From the NCBI GenBank assembly GCA_905182985.1, contig CAJJDN010000004.1, positions 969,701 to 1,033,700 of the forward strand: DNA of 64,000 bases, given 5' to 3'. Below, piece by piece: positions 12,363 to 25,595 of this stretch (the first letter of the stretch is position 1; the number at the start of each line of letters is the position of its first letter). This DNA is from Paramecium sonneborni (taxonomy: Eukaryota; Ciliophora; Oligohymenophorea; Peniculida; Parameciidae). The notes under the pieces were generated by a model. The model was not told the origin of the DNA, did no database searches, and saw nothing but the letters and a program-made list of their open reading frames with translations. A program made the position numbers and the translations under genes.

Positions 12363-15300
12363 TCAATAAAACTATTCTTCGGACATATAAAATTGTTGAT
12401 CAGTGAATCTACTTTTAGCTAAATTTTGGTGAGTATTAGATATTTTAGATTGTGTAGTCGGGTCATCTGTAATATTAAAAGGTTTAATAACTGAAGTACT
12501 AGTTTTTAATATCTATATATCTTAAGTTTATATAAATTACTTATCTTTTAGAAAATATTGAACAAGTATATCCCAATCTCATAATAAATCTTTAAAGATG
12601 ATTACACATCATATCTTGTCCGCACATTTTATGTATTGCTGCTAATTTTTAATAAAAAGCTTTGAATTCATAATAAGTTATTTTTTCATGTTTTCCTTTT
12701 TTATAAAATTTTCTTAATAAATCTTAAACATTTTCAACACCTTTGGTTTTTTTGTTTTGAATTTGATTAAATAAAGTTCTCAAGAAAGTTTCTCCTTTAA
12801 GTTCATTAGGTTTGAATATTTGAAGTTATTTACCATCATTTTCTTAATCTTCAATTTTTTTGACAATCTCTTCATATGGCATTTAATCCACTTATTCTAT
12901 ATTTAAGTCAGCAGCTTAATTAAAAATTTACTGTGTTTCTTCCTAATCAAATTATTCTTAAGTATCAATTGATTATTTAGAAGTTTATTTTTACATATTT
13001 ATTTCTTTTTTTTATTTTTCATTAATGAGTTTAATTGATTTTTTATTTTGAATTTAATTTTGAAATTTTTAAGTATCAATTAATTTTTAAGAATCTAATT
13101 TAGAAGTCATCTATATTTATTCATCATCTGTTTCATGTTTAAGTAATGATTCTTAAGATTATTTAGAACTATGATTTTTGGTTTAATTAGAACTTAATCT
13201 TTCATTATCAAAGCCATATTTTTAAACAACATTTTTAAAAGACTATTTTTAGTTCAAAAAGTTATTAGAATCTTCAGATAATAAATTAAGATTATTTGAT
13301 TAAATGATAAGTGGAATAGTATCAATTAGTTTTTATTTTACATCATTTGGTAATCCTATATTAATAATAAAACTTTATATAAAATTAGTTAATAATTCTA
13401 TATCTGTTTATTATTCTTAATCAACTGTTCTTTATTTCCATTATGCAATAAATTCAGCTGGATTTTCATCATTTACTTTAATTGCCATTTTAATAGGTTA
13501 TTAAATAGTAGTACTTGATCTTCGTATATGAGATTAGGAAGATTATTATGAAGAAAGACGAGNTAATATTAAAAGGTTTAATAACTGAAGTACTAGTTTT
13601 TAATATCTATATATCTTAAGTTTATATAAATTACTTATCTTTTAGAAAATATTGAACAAGTATATCCCAATCTCATAATAAATCTTTAAAGATGATTACA
13701 CATCATATCTTGTCCGCACATTTTATGTATTGCTGCTAATTTTTAATAAAAAGCTTTGAATTCATAATAAGTTATTTTTTCATGTTTTCCTTTTTTATAA
13801 AATTTTCTTAATAAATCTTAAACATTTTCAACACCTTTGGTTTTTTTGTTTTGAATTTGATTAAATAAAGTTCTCAAGAAAGTTTCTCCTTTAAGTTCAT
13901 TAGGTTTGAATATTTGAAGTTATTTACCATCATTTTCTTAATCTTCAATTTTTTTGACAATCTCTTCATATGGCATTTAATCCACTTATTCTATATTTAA
14001 GTCAGCAGCTTAATTAAAAATTTACTGTGTTTCTTCCTAATCAAATTATTCTTAAGTATCAATTGATTATTTAGAAGTTTATTTTTACATATTTATTTCT
14101 TTTTTTTATTTTTCATTAATGAGTTTAATTGATTTTTTATTTTGAATTTAATTTTGAAATTTTTAAGTATCAATTAATTTTTAAGAATCTAATTTAGAAG
14201 TCATCTATATTTATTCATCATCTGTTTCATGTTTAAGTAATGATTCTTAAGATTATTTAGAACTATGATTTTTGGTTTAATTAGAACTTAATCTTTCATT
14301 ATCAAAGCCATATTTTTAAACAACATTTTTAAAAGACTATTTTTAGTTCAAAAAGTTATTAGAATCTTCAGATAATAAATTAAGATTATTTGATTAAATG
14401 ATAAGTGGAATAGTATCAATTAGTTTTTATTTTACATCATTTGGTAATCCTATATTAATAATAAAACTTTATATAAAATTAGTTAATAATTCTATATCTG
14501 TTTATTATTCTTAATCAACTGTTCTTTATTTCCATTATGCAATAAATTCAGCTGGATTTTCATCATTTACTTTAATTGCCATTTTAATAGGTTATTAAAT
14601 AGTAGTACTTGATCTTCGTATATGAGATTAGGAAGATTATTATGAAGAAAGACGAGACTTTGAAGGTCTACTAATTTCATCTTCTTCTTTTATAAGAGGT
14701 ATTCTTGTTTTATTATTTTCTATCAATCTTGCTGAACCTCTATTAGAATTTGTAGAAGATTATTAATCTTCTTAAATATCTCTCATAGCATCTGTAGATT
14801 TTCTGGCAAATTTATTTTTATTTTTATTAACCAATAGAGTTTCAGATTTTTTTTATCCTCTAAATTATTTATTTTATTAAGGAGTATTTTAAAATTGTAC
14901 ATTCTATATTATAGTTTAATTTTATTCAAATTATGTTTAATCAGTATTTTCAGTTTAGATTCTTCTATCTAAAGGACTTAAATCATTTTTTCTATCAGTC
15001 ATATTTAAAATTCTGTCTGATGTTGTTCTTAATGTATCTTAAATAGTTTAAGCTTAAGTTACATCAATATCAGGGAAAGATGAATCATTAATCTTCATTT
15101 AATTCACAGTAGATTTTCTTACTATTGAAGTAGTTAATTATTAATCAGATTTTTATATTGAACTCATCTTTCGCAATAATTAAGAATTTTCATTATTTGG
15201 AGATATACTTTTTCTAACTTATTATGATTAATGTTATTACTAAAGTAAACCACTTTTTTAAATTTATTCTTCATCTAATTCTTATATTGATTTCTAATCT

Positions 15301-17188
15301 ATTGTTGTTGATTTATTAGGTTATTTAGAAGGATGAATTTCAGTAGATGAATGCTAAAATCCTCTCTTATTTTATTAAATATCTGATATTTAATTATTAT
15401 TTTTTTAAATCTTTTCATCTTTTTAAGATTTAACATGTTGAGTAAAACTCATTCTATATCCAACATCAGTACTTTATCTTTTAGTATAATCACTAAATTA
15501 AATCTATCTATTTGATTCTCCACGATATCCTAATGATATATTATCTTCATCTTAAGCAAAGTCAAATTAAGATTTCATTTTACTTGTTGCTTTAGGTGAA
15601 TCTTTATTAGACTGATCTTAACTATTACCATAATCCATTTAAAGACTTTTTTAATCTGCAGGTATTGATTTCTTTTTATTTAATTCTCCTGTCAATTAAT
15701 AAATTCTTTATTATAATTCTTAATTCTCTTTTTATAATTTTGATATTTATTATTATAGTGTTTGATCTGAAACTTAAACTGCCTAATCTTAAAATGTTTT
15801 ATTTGTTATTACTGATAATTACTTTTCTAATTTTTATTTTTCATATAATAATTGAGTTCGTTCTTACTCAATTGATTTTTCAGCTATTTTAGTAGATTCA
15901 ATTTCAATATTTAATTACATTATTTGATTCTCCATTTATCTAACTTTATTCCATAATTCTGCATTCTCCATAAACTTTTTATCCAACTCAACATTTTTAT
16001 TTGATAATTCTTTTTGTAATTATTCGGAGTTATCAGTTCTTCTCAAAGGAGGAGGAGCCTTTCTATCTTTATTAGAACCTTATAATATTTATTAAGAATT
16101 TTATTATGGTAACTTTTTCTCAGAATCCTATTTAACTTTTCGAATAATAAATCCAGAAACAAATTTCATAAGTACTTTATAAGTTTCATGTTAAACATTC
16201 TAATAACTCTCATTTACATATTCTAAAAATTCGTTTAAGATATTTGGTATAATATCTTATGAGGTTTATTATTTTTATGTATCTAATATAATAGTTTCAA
16301 TATCCATGGTTTTTTAAATCATTTATTTATGAACACCTTTTAATTTATCAGTAACTTGTTAAGTTTAGAGTGCATATCGATGATCAATCCTTTCATTAAG
16401 GAATTTCTATAATTCCATACTATGTTTATCACTATCTTATACAATCTCTTATAATTTACTTTCATGATATTCCTAAATAAATAGAGAATATTTAGTAATA
16501 CCTTTTTGAAATTTCTCATAACCTCTAAAATATCAAGATTAGTATCAGTTCCTTGTGATATACATAACTTAATTTTAGGATCATATCGTTTCATAACAAT
16601 TTATACATTTAATTTATTACTTTGTTTCAAGACTTCATTTAAGATGCATTTTTAATGATCATCTAATTCATATTGCATTCTTGAGGAATTATTTAGAGTT
16701 CGATCAGTTTATTAATCAAAAGAATTTAATCTAATAGATGGAAGTATATTAGAGTTCTTACTACTTAATTAACGATTCTTAATTCGATCGTTTTCTGCTA
16801 AAGGTGATTAAAATGCTCCAACTCTCGCCCCTCCTAAATTACCAGTTTATCCTCCTTCCATTAATCTCTTTTTCATTCTTTACATCAAATCTGCTCTAGA
16901 AAATGGTTCAAGTTCACCTTCTGTATGTATTTGATTGTTATTTTAAACAGATCTCAATACATCCTTCCAAACTTAAGTATATTTATTGATAGCATGACTA
17001 TAATCATTTTAATCTCTTGCTTAAAGCATATAACATAATTCATTAGAAGTATGTTCTAAATCCTACAGAAATTTTGGTAAACTTATAGAACTTCCTTGCT
17101 TAAGTACATTCTTGCTTAAACCTATTAAAAAATCTCCTATCTTCTCTAAAGTTGCTTTCTCTTATTAAGAAGCTGGTGTAAAAATCAT
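12363..17188 (-). CDS. Coiled-coil protein of unknown function (interrupted by a false duplication)
   Basis: I do not recognise the family. Starting at ATG 17188 (MIFTPASQQEKATLEKIGDF) the frame is open through introns 16473-16501 (29 nt) and 13607-13634 (28 nt) to TGA at 12363. The sequence from 13564 to 14656 is repeated at 12470-13562 after a single N. With one copy removed (1,094 bp) and two introns spliced, the gene is exactly 1,225 codons, so about 1,224 residues. The middle (about residues 330-480) is a strong coiled coil; a Ser/Gln/Asn-rich region follows; the C-terminal 120 residues are compact (KGETFLRTLFNQIQNKK, YYEFKAFYQKLAAIHKMCGQ, CNHLQRFIMRLGYTC) and look like a folded helical domain. 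It begins 34 bp after the OFD1 stop on the same strand, but co-transcription is not implied. Confidence 0.8.
12470..14656. repeat. Direct duplication around a one-base N gap (assembly overlap)
   Basis: 12470-13562 and 13564-14656 are the same 1,093 bp, separated by one N at 13563. The offset of 1,094 bp is not a multiple of three, so reading through would shift the frame of the gene it lies in, while removing one copy restores it. Best explained as two overlapping contig ends joined without merging. Confidence 0.93.
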
Positions 17189-17221
17189 CAGAATGTAGAA
17201 TATATATAAAATATAACTAAT

Positions 17222-19142
17222 TCACATCAATTCTGAATAAGTTTCTTCAATAATATTTTATTATTATTAATGTGTACCTTATCCTCCTTTCTTTTAAAAT
17301 ACTCCACTCTAAACAACTTACGATTAAGCATCCTCTCCTGTCTAAAAGAATTTACCTCCTTAATAATCATCATGTAATTTTGATCTCTGTTATAATCCTC
17401 CAATCTATGAATAATTGACTGAACTATTATAAACATCCCAAACATTATCAAATTTCAATGCTGGCTCTGTATTTAATGTAACAACTGCATTCTCTTATAA
17501 TCTTTTTATTTCTTCTCTTCTTCTCATTCTATTCTCATCTAATTCATTATTTATTTGCTTCATTTTATTTGAATGATCTTAAAAATTATATTACATCAAT
17601 TATGAATCTGCTATATTACCTTTAAACAATGCTGATTGTATATCAAAATTTGGAGAATGATTCTCTTTTACTTATAAATCTTTTATCAATAATTCTTAAG
17701 CTTCAACTTTCTTTTAATATTATTCTATTTCCTTTTATAATTTTTTTATCTATTCTTATTATAATACTTTATGATCATTTAACATTCCATCTTTATGATT
17801 TATTGTTGTTTTATATAAAGTCATTTCTTCTTCTTTTAATCTTATATCAGTCTCATATTTTCTACATAATTCTTAATCTCTTCTTTAAGCATCACTAACT
17901 GCTCTTAAATTTTCTTTCATTTATTCATATTCATATTCCATTTCCTTTCTTCTCTTTTTTACTTCTCTTACTTATTCTACATATTTCTTATTCTCTTCTA
18001 CTAATTATTCATTTTCTCTTTATAATGTTTTTATTGTATTTTTTAAATTATCCATATTTCTAAGATCACCTTCTAATTATTTTAATTTATTTCTTATTTA
18101 TTCTCTTTCTTCATAAAATTCTGTCTCTGCTGTTGCTTTTGCTGCATGAATCTATGCTTCATACTTTCTTCTTATAACATCCTCATTACCATTTGCTTCT
18201 GCTAATTTCTTTGATAAATCTCTCTCCATTACATCCAATTTTGCTTTCTAAAATTTTAAACTCTCCTCATTTGCTATTCTCTATTTCTCTATTTCTTATT
18301 CTTTCAATTTTATCATCTCATGTTCTTTCAATATCTTTTATCTATATTAATAATTTAATGATTCCAATTCTTTTGTCTTCTATGCAGACATCTTTAATGT
18401 ATCATTCTCTCTTTCCCTTAATACATTTAATTTCTCCTGAAAATTCTTCTCCAATTCCTCTCTATAATCTTATAGTTTTTATCTATATTTATCAGCTTCC
18501 TCTAAACGAATATGTTAAGCTTCAAATTCTCTTATACGTGCTGTCTCTGTTGCAATCTCTGTTTTTAAACGTTAATCATATTCTCTCTTCATTTTTAACA
18601 TACGTTCCTCCATATCATATTAAGGTTTCATCAATTCATTCTCTATTTTACTCTTGTACATATTATCCACCATACTTAATTTCTATTCCAAATTTATTAC
18701 TGCATCCCCATAAAATGTTTGAGTTGCTGCATTAGATTTTAAAGGCTCCTTTGGTTTCAATAACAATATATCACTAAACATTTATTACAATATTGATCCT
18801 TTTATATTATCAATTTTCAAAAGTATTTTCAATTCTTCCTTATTTAACAATGCTGCTCCAAATGTTGTTTCTGGTACAAAAACAGATCTAAAATAGAATC
18901 AATATCTACAAAGAATAATCCATTTTTGCCTCTCTCAAATAATCTGCTACTGCACTTGCTAACACTCTTTTTAATAACATTTCACTTTCTGATACTTTGT
19001 CAGAGGAAGGAATTTTTTTCTGTTGCATTTGAAGTCTCTCTAATAGCTTGTACCTAAGCTATGTTTTCATATTTTCCACCATCCCTTCCTTCTATAACTC
19101 TTATTATAGCTGAAATTTGAGATCGTTAAAAGATTAATCCAT
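17222..19142 (-). CDS. OFD1: OFD1 centriole/basal-body protein
   Basis: A 632-residue OFD1 homologue. In animals and Paramecium OFD1 is a distal centriole/basal-body protein needed for docking and ciliogenesis. The N-terminal LisH region is clear: LKFQLQQELQKEGMVENMKT, QLRYKLLERLQ, then AVADYLREAKMDYSLSVFVP, the block most typical of OFD1. From about residue 140 to 460 the protein is continuous coiled coil (for example MEERMLKMKREYDQRLKTE). The C-terminus is Gln/Gly-rich and ends IIEETYSELM. A single 22-nt intron, 18888-18909, splits DYSL|SVF. The 3' end was chosen by following the frame that matches WDVYNSSVNYSQIGG; the shadow frame IIHRLEDYN is an overlap artefact. Confidence 0.92.
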
Positions 19143-19323
19143 TTAAAAATATTATTTATATATAACTTTATATTTCTTTTAAATTTCAAGAACTTTAGCA
19201 CTAATTATTTAATTACTTAAATTTCTAAAGTATAAAATATTTTTCAAATGGAAAATTTTATTTGAAAAATTCAACTTTTAATTATTTTACCAAAAAAATT
19301 GATATATTATTTTAATTTTTACT

Positions 19324-22300
19324 ATGCAATAAGACGTTTATAATTTTAATGATTTTTATCATTAGTCATCTAATTATTACTACTTGTAACAAAAAATTAT
19401 GAATGAAGAAGTTGATAAGATCACGTTTTAATGCAATTTAAAATTACTACAAAAAAAAATTATTATGTTAATTGGTTTTCCTTCAATTAAAGTTGACTGT
19501 GAAAAAATTCATTTATATCTGAAAGGAATATAAGACCAAAATTAATTTGAACAACTAAAAAAAATTAGAATTTTAATAAGTTTCATAGGCGAGGTCACTT
19601 AAATAAATAATTGGGAGAATAGGGTGCAAATAATCAGATAAACAGTTTAACAATTACTCAATATTCAAGGTTTAGAAATTAAGTGGAATGAGGAATAATG
19701 GAAAAAGGAAATTAATGCTATTGTAACAAATAGAATTAACAATCATTATTATGATACAATACCAAACAAAATATATTCTTATGCTAATTTATTTAATTCC
19801 TTATAAATTAAATTACCAACAAAATTAAAAGACCTTAAACATAATTCTTTTAATTAAGTATAAACATCCAATCTCATAGATGACTTTCATTTATTATGTG
19901 ACATTGATGAATTTTTTATTGTTAGAAATACAAGGAATTTTATTTAAAAAATTACAAATAAACTTGATGAATTTATGAGCTTATTGATTGATATCGAGAT
20001 TTAAAATAATTTAGTTGGACATAGTATAAAAAATCGATTCTAAACATTATGCGAATAATTGTAGAAAATTATTATCACATTCAATTCTAAAATAAATCAA
20101 GAGGATGAATTAAATTTTAATCAACAATTAAAATTAAGTATTGAGAAATAATCCTTTTAAAAATATTAAGAACAAGCATTTGAAACCTAAACTTTGACTA
20201 AGTCTAAAACCACAATTTTTTAAGGTTCTTTTGAATCTAAATCAAAAAAGTTTAAAAAAAAAATAAAATCAGAGGTTCACTTACATTAAAGTTCATCTAT
20301 TCTGTTTTCAATCAATTAAGGCGATTTAACTTCTGAATTATATCTTGCTAATTAGAATTTGAATGAATCTCATAATTTTGATATTGAAAATTAAAAGGAC
20401 TTAATTTAACAAATATAAAATTAATTGTTAATTAATAATTAATCTAACTTAAAAAAATATTATAATTTTTAATATTCTTTGGAAAAAATTAAATAAAAAA
20501 TATTAACTTACGAATATATTCTCTACTAATTTGAGTAATTAGGATATCCATGTATTAATTTGGATGAAAATGAACTAATTTTAGTTCTTTAAGATTACAA
20601 AATATATAATCCAAATAATAAAAATTTAATTGTTAAACTATTTAATATCATTTCTGAATCTTTTATTAGTAAAAATGGTTGTAAGGATGTTTTCAAATAA
20701 TTGTAATATAATGTATTAAAATATTTATAATAAATATCAATTGATATTTCAAGTTAAGAATTAAATGCTTTATAAAATTAATAATGTATAATAAAAGCAA
20801 ATATGTCAGCCTATGGGAATTTGAGAAATAAAAAGTTTTCTTATCAATTATTATCTTAGATAACAAATCGAAAATTCCCAAATGAAATATATGATATAAA
20901 CTGTTCCTCAACAAAATTAATTTTTTAATAGTGGAGTATTCAACAATTATTAGGTATTTTTAATTTCTAAGACTTAAAAAATATTAGGGTAACACAATAT
21001 TATATTAATTAAATCTATACATGTTTAGAAGTTTTGATAAATTTTAAGGAATCATTATAAATTAATTTTGATAATGATTTAGTATAAGATTTTATCAAAA
21101 TGGAAAGGTAATTTATTGATATAATAAACTAACCTCTAAATTTTCATGTTGATTAAAATGAATACTTAAAATCAATTCAAAATTTAAATCAGTTAGATGA
21201 AATATTTTTAGAAAAATTAGGAAAAGATAAAATTTTTTAAGTTGAAAAGATCGATAAGATTTAAGAATTTTNNNNNNNNNNNNNNNNNNNNNNNNNNNNN
21301 NNNNNNNNNNNNNNNNNNNNNNNNNNNNNNNNNNNNNNNNNNNNNNNNNNNNNNNNNNNNNNNNNNNNNNNNNNNNNNNNNNNNNNNNNNNNNNNNNNNN
21401 NNNNNNNNNNNNNNNNNNNNNNNNNNNNNNNNNNNNNNNNNNNNNNNNNNNNNNNNNNNNNNNNNNNNNNNNNNNNNNNNNNNNNNNNNNNNNNNNNNNN
21501 NNNNNNNNNNNNNNNNNNNNNNNNNNNNNNNNNNNNNNNNNNNNNNNNNNNNNNNNNNNNNNNNNNNNNNNNNNNNNNNNNNNNNNNNNNNNNNNNNNNN
21601 NNNNNNNNNNNNNNNNNNNNNNNNNNNNNNNNNNNNNNNNNNNNNNNNNNNNNNNNNNNNNNNNNNNNNNNNNNNNNNNNNNNNNNNNNNNNNNNNNNNN
21701 NNNNNNNNNNNNNNNNNNNNNNNNNNNNNNNNNNNNNNNNNNNNNNNNNNNNNNNNNNNNNNNNNNNNNNNNNNNNNNNNNNNNNNNNNNNNNNNNNNNN
21801 NNNNNNNNNNNNNNNNNNNNNNNNNNNNNNNNNNNNNNNNNNNNNNNNNNNNNAAAGTTTTCTTATCAATTATTATCTTAGATAACAAATCGAAAATTCC
21901 CAAATGAAATATATGATATAAACTGTTCCTCAACAAAATTAATTTTTTAATAGTGGAGTATTCAACAATTATTAGGTATTTTTAATTTCTAAGACTTAAA
22001 AAATATTAGGGTAACACAATATTATATTAATTAAATCTATACATGTTTAGAAGTTTTGATAAATTTTAAGGAATCATTATAAATTAATTTTGATAATGAT
22101 TTAGTATAAGATTTTATCAAAATGGAAAGGTAATTTATTGATATAATAAACTAACCTCTAAATTTTCATGTTGATTAAAATGAATACTTAAAATCAATTC
22201 AAAATTTAAATCAGTTAGATGAAATATTTTTAGAAAAATTAGGAAAAGATAAAATTTTTTAAGTTGAAAAGATCGATAAGATTTAAGAATTTTCGGATTA

Positions 22301-22523
22301 GAAGAATTAATTGTATAAATAATTTATTGATCAAAAAAATTAAGGAGAAATTTGTATTAACAATTAAGACTATCCAATCAGATAAGATTATTTTAATTTT
22401 TTAAGTTAACCTAATTAGTTAGATTCGCCTAAATTTAGTTTTATAAATAGTTCACAATAATAGTCCCATGATTAATAATTAAATACAGATGAAGAATATT
22501 CTACATTTTATTTCAGTAAATGA
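19324..22523 (+). CDS. Hypothetical protein, about 725 residues (contains sequence gap)
   Basis: I do not recognise this protein. From ATG 19324 (MQQDVYNFNDFYHQSSNYYY) to TGA 22521-22523 the frame is open with no intron seen. It crosses a run of 582 N with a 440-bp duplication on its flanks; removing the 1,022-bp offset leaves exactly 726 codons, so the N run probably represents no missing sequence. The protein is Asn/Ile/Gln-rich. It has several alternating hydrophobic and charged segments (KKIIMLIGFPSIKVD, FEQLKKIRILISFIGEV, DDFHLLCDIDEFFIVRN) suggesting a largely helical fold. No transmembrane segment or signal peptide is evident. It is divergent from OFD1 with a 181-bp gap, and convergent with the next gene (91 bp apart). 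Confidence 0.7.
20832..22293. repeat. Direct duplication flanking a 582-N gap (assembly overlap)
   Basis: 20832-21271 and 21854-22293 are the same 440 bp; 21272-21853 is all N. In a genuine gap the flanks would not be identical. The two flanks are overlapping contig ends, and merging them keeps the reading frame of the surrounding gene. Confidence 0.92.
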
Positions 22524-22614
22524 TGGTATTTGACTAATCATATGCATAAAATTATTAATCAAATAAATAAATATAAGTAACAATTTTTAGTTATAATTAA
22601 ATTTATTTAGTAAA

Positions 22615-24860
22615 TCAGCGTTATTAAAATGGAACTTTTGGTTTTTTTGCAGAATCACTTCTTTTTAAAAGAAATCCTTTCTAAATATAAGTTTAAATAA
22701 ATTTTACATTATTTTAGCGATTAAAACTAGTTAATTGAGCAGCAATTTGTAAAGCAAGTTATTTAGATGAATCATCTGTAGGAATTGTGCTCATTTGAGT
22801 TCTATATCTCATTTAAGCAATTTTGATACTATTTTATTAGTTTTTTAAATTAGCTTAACTAGTTTTTCTTGAATTAGAAAGTGATCTACTACCAGAGATA
22901 GTAGTTTTATTTTATGAAGAGATTAATGGATTAATGGTTTTCTAATTTTCCTAAACTTTATTAGCTATCTAATATTTTTATTTTAAAATAGTAATAGGTG
23001 CATGTTTTTATTTTAATTTTTCTTAAGTTAATTTGGCTTATTAATTAAGAATTTAATTCATTAAAATATCTACTCTCTATTTAATATCATTTGAATTAAG
23101 GAAATTATTATTTTTTTTGATAAGTGTTTATTATAATTATAAATGTGACTTTTCATGTTCGTCTTATATAGTATCTAATTTTTTATCAGTGTCAGGTTGA
23201 GTAACACTATGTTTTTAAGGAAGTTGGATTTATTTTTTAGCTAATATTGTTTAATAGATTTTTTGAAAATTAGTTTAAGTATTCTAAGATTACTTTGTAT
23301 CTATTTCTTAAGATAATTTAGTTTGATGAGGAACTTTGATAATAATAACAACTTTATTAGAGAGAGTAGATTTATTATTAAAAGGATGTGGTTTAAGTAA
23401 TTTGGTATGGTATTCTATTTCTCCATCCTCTGGCTAAATTATCTGATGAATAAATTACAATAGATTATTTATCAACTCCATATAATTTTTAATAGACCTA
23501 ATAAATCTAATTAAAAATGGCACTCGAATGAGGTACATAAGTATAGAAGATTTCCATAGCTTTTCCTAACCAAATTTCAACAGTCAATTTATTAGATAAA
23601 TTATTAATGAATCTAAGTTCTGTCGAGATACTATAGAAAGATAATCCTGTCAACATAATCTAATTTATTAATGATATTTACTAATTCCAAGATTACTTCT
23701 TCAGCCATAACCATTTCATAACTATTAATAGGAAATAATTCTTCTAAATCTACATAAGTTAATTACATCAACCCTAAAATTTACATTTATAACATAGGAT
23801 GATTGTCATCGATAATAGAGAATAATTTATTTTATTAATTATTTTGATATTAAAAGACTTAATCAACTGTAAATAAAGATTGACTTCTATTTTAATAACT
23901 TCGAACCATTAGATTTTGAGCAGTCTAAACATCATATGATTTATCATCATTTGGCAACATAGATTTAATAGATGTTAGAATTTCTTTAAAAACTACTTCA
24001 ACAATTTGTGGATAAGATAGAACTTATTATTATTATTATTATGGAGGTAAAATAGTTGATTAGGATGATTAAATTTTTTATAAAGGAGAATTAATTTCTG
24101 AATTAGCTCTTTATTTTTTATTGATTGTAGATAAAATTGTAATTTGCTGACATAATTTGATTGTATTCTATATAATGCTTTTTAGAATTACTAAAGCATT
24201 TTTAGCCATTTCTAATGCCTGTTTATTCCTTATATATATAGTAAATGAAGTTTACTTTTTGGTTTCTGAGAAAAGAAGAGCTATTTGAAATATAAGTCTT
24301 AATCTCAATAATTTGTTTTAGATTATTTTTGCTAAACTTAAACTTTCAGTTGGTGTTTTTTTGAGAGTCTTTCCTTTAATTTTAAGAATTTAATCACAAT
24401 CTAATAATAATTCTAATGCTTCATTTTAAACAGCATATTTTTTTAAGATAATGGCATAATTAATTTTTGAGAATAAAACTGAAGTATATTATACTTGAAT
24501 CCTAATATAAAAATTTGGATTACTAATTCTATGTGAAATATTCTAATAGTTTAGCTGCTCTTACATGATTCTCTAAGGCTTAATATTCAGATATATCTTC
24601 CTATATTGCCATGTTAGTAAGATCTGTAATTATGAGATCTGGAATATCTGGCTTGATATATATAATTTCTTATTATTCTTCAGTCTGACTAAATAGAAAT
24701 AGAGTGTTACTTGAACTATATAATTCTATTCTGTATTTAACAATTCTCTTTTGAATATTATTTTTTTCTATCTTACTATATCTATGGGAGATTTATTTGA
24801 TAATTAAGTTGGAATCATAACATTTTTATGATGAAAGGTATGTGCCTCTAATTTAATCAT
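22615..24860 (-). CDS. Hypothetical helical protein, 715 residues
   Basis: I do not recognise the family. Start ATG 24860 (MIKLEAHTFHHKNVMIPTQL). Four introns are needed and restore a single frame: 24748-24776 (29 nt), 24502-24523 (22 nt), 23660-23681 (22 nt), 23434-23458 (25 nt); the spliced length is exactly 716 codons. The N-terminal 110 residues look beta-rich (RIVKYRIELYSSSNTLFLFS, EIIYIKPDIPDLIITDLTNM). Residues about 110-300 are paired helices of TPR-like character (KYAVQNEALELLLDCDQILK, FQIALLFSETKK, NKQALEMAKNALVILKSII). A Gln tract follows, then more helices and a Ser/Gln/Lys-rich tail. It lies 37 bp after the centrin stop. Confidence 0.75.
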
Positions 24861-24897
24861 TTAATTATTAATTTAATATATATATATCTGATGGTTA

Positions 24898-25508
24898 TCA
24901 AAATGTTCTCTTAACCATTATATTATAGAAATCTTCTCTTGTAATTTCTCTTCCATTTGATGCTGCTCTCTCTAACATTTCTGCTAACTCTTCTGGTGTC
25001 ATTGTTTCACCTAATTCTTTAGCCACCTATAACAACTTCAATTTATTAACATTACTCTTTTCAAGTTATTCAAATTAATGGAATTGCTACCATCATCATC
25101 AAATAAATCAAATATTTTATTTATACCATCTCTATTTTCTCTATTTCCCAATTTTGATGTAATGGCATCCAAAAATTAATCAAAATCAATATCAGTACTA
25201 TTTCTTACTTTCATTAAATACCCTTCGCTTTCTAGCTCAGCAATCATATTGAATATTGTTGGGTTTTTTTAATCAAATCCTAAACTTTACATAGCTGCTT
25301 TTAATTCTCTAGGATCTACTCTTCCTGTCCCTTCTGTATCAAATAAATTAAAAGCTTCCCTTATTTCATCAATCTCATCATCTGTTAATCCTGGTCTTCA
25401 CATTTCTAACATCATTAATTACCTTTCTTATGGCTTTCTCACATTTCCTTATTTTTAAGGTTATTACTTTTAAGTTACTGGTACTTGAGCTTATGGCTTA
25501 TTTCTCAT
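24898..25508 (-). CDS. Centrin-family EF-hand protein
   Basis: A 184-residue centrin-like calcium-binding protein. After a short Gln/Pro-rich N-terminal tail come four EF-hand modules: the first, in [20 protein letters not shown], has a complete loop ([12 protein letters not shown]). The second is degenerate ([20 protein letters not shown]), the third has [12 protein letters not shown] with Asn instead of the usual final Glu, and the fourth ([15 protein letters not shown]) is degenerate. So only the first site is clearly canonical. Centrins act in basal bodies, the infraciliary lattice and the contractile cortex of ciliates. Introns: 25396-25422 (27 nt) and 25027-25055 (29 nt). The second joins NNLKR to [14 protein letters not shown], a typical centrin junction. 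Confidence 0.92.
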
Positions 25509-25595
25509 ATCTTGGATTTAAATATAAATATATATATATAATTTTAGTGCAATCTATTCAATGGATATATATATTTTATTATATTTATTTATAAA

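Noticed and set aside
17227..17451. Minus-strand ORF ending HINNNKILLKKLIQN as the end of OFD1
   Set aside because: It is a different frame; the OFD1 frame continues WDVYNSSVNYSQIGG to SELM with a TGA at 17222.
21217..21936. ORFs spanning the N run
   Set aside because: They exist only because N codons are not read as stops.
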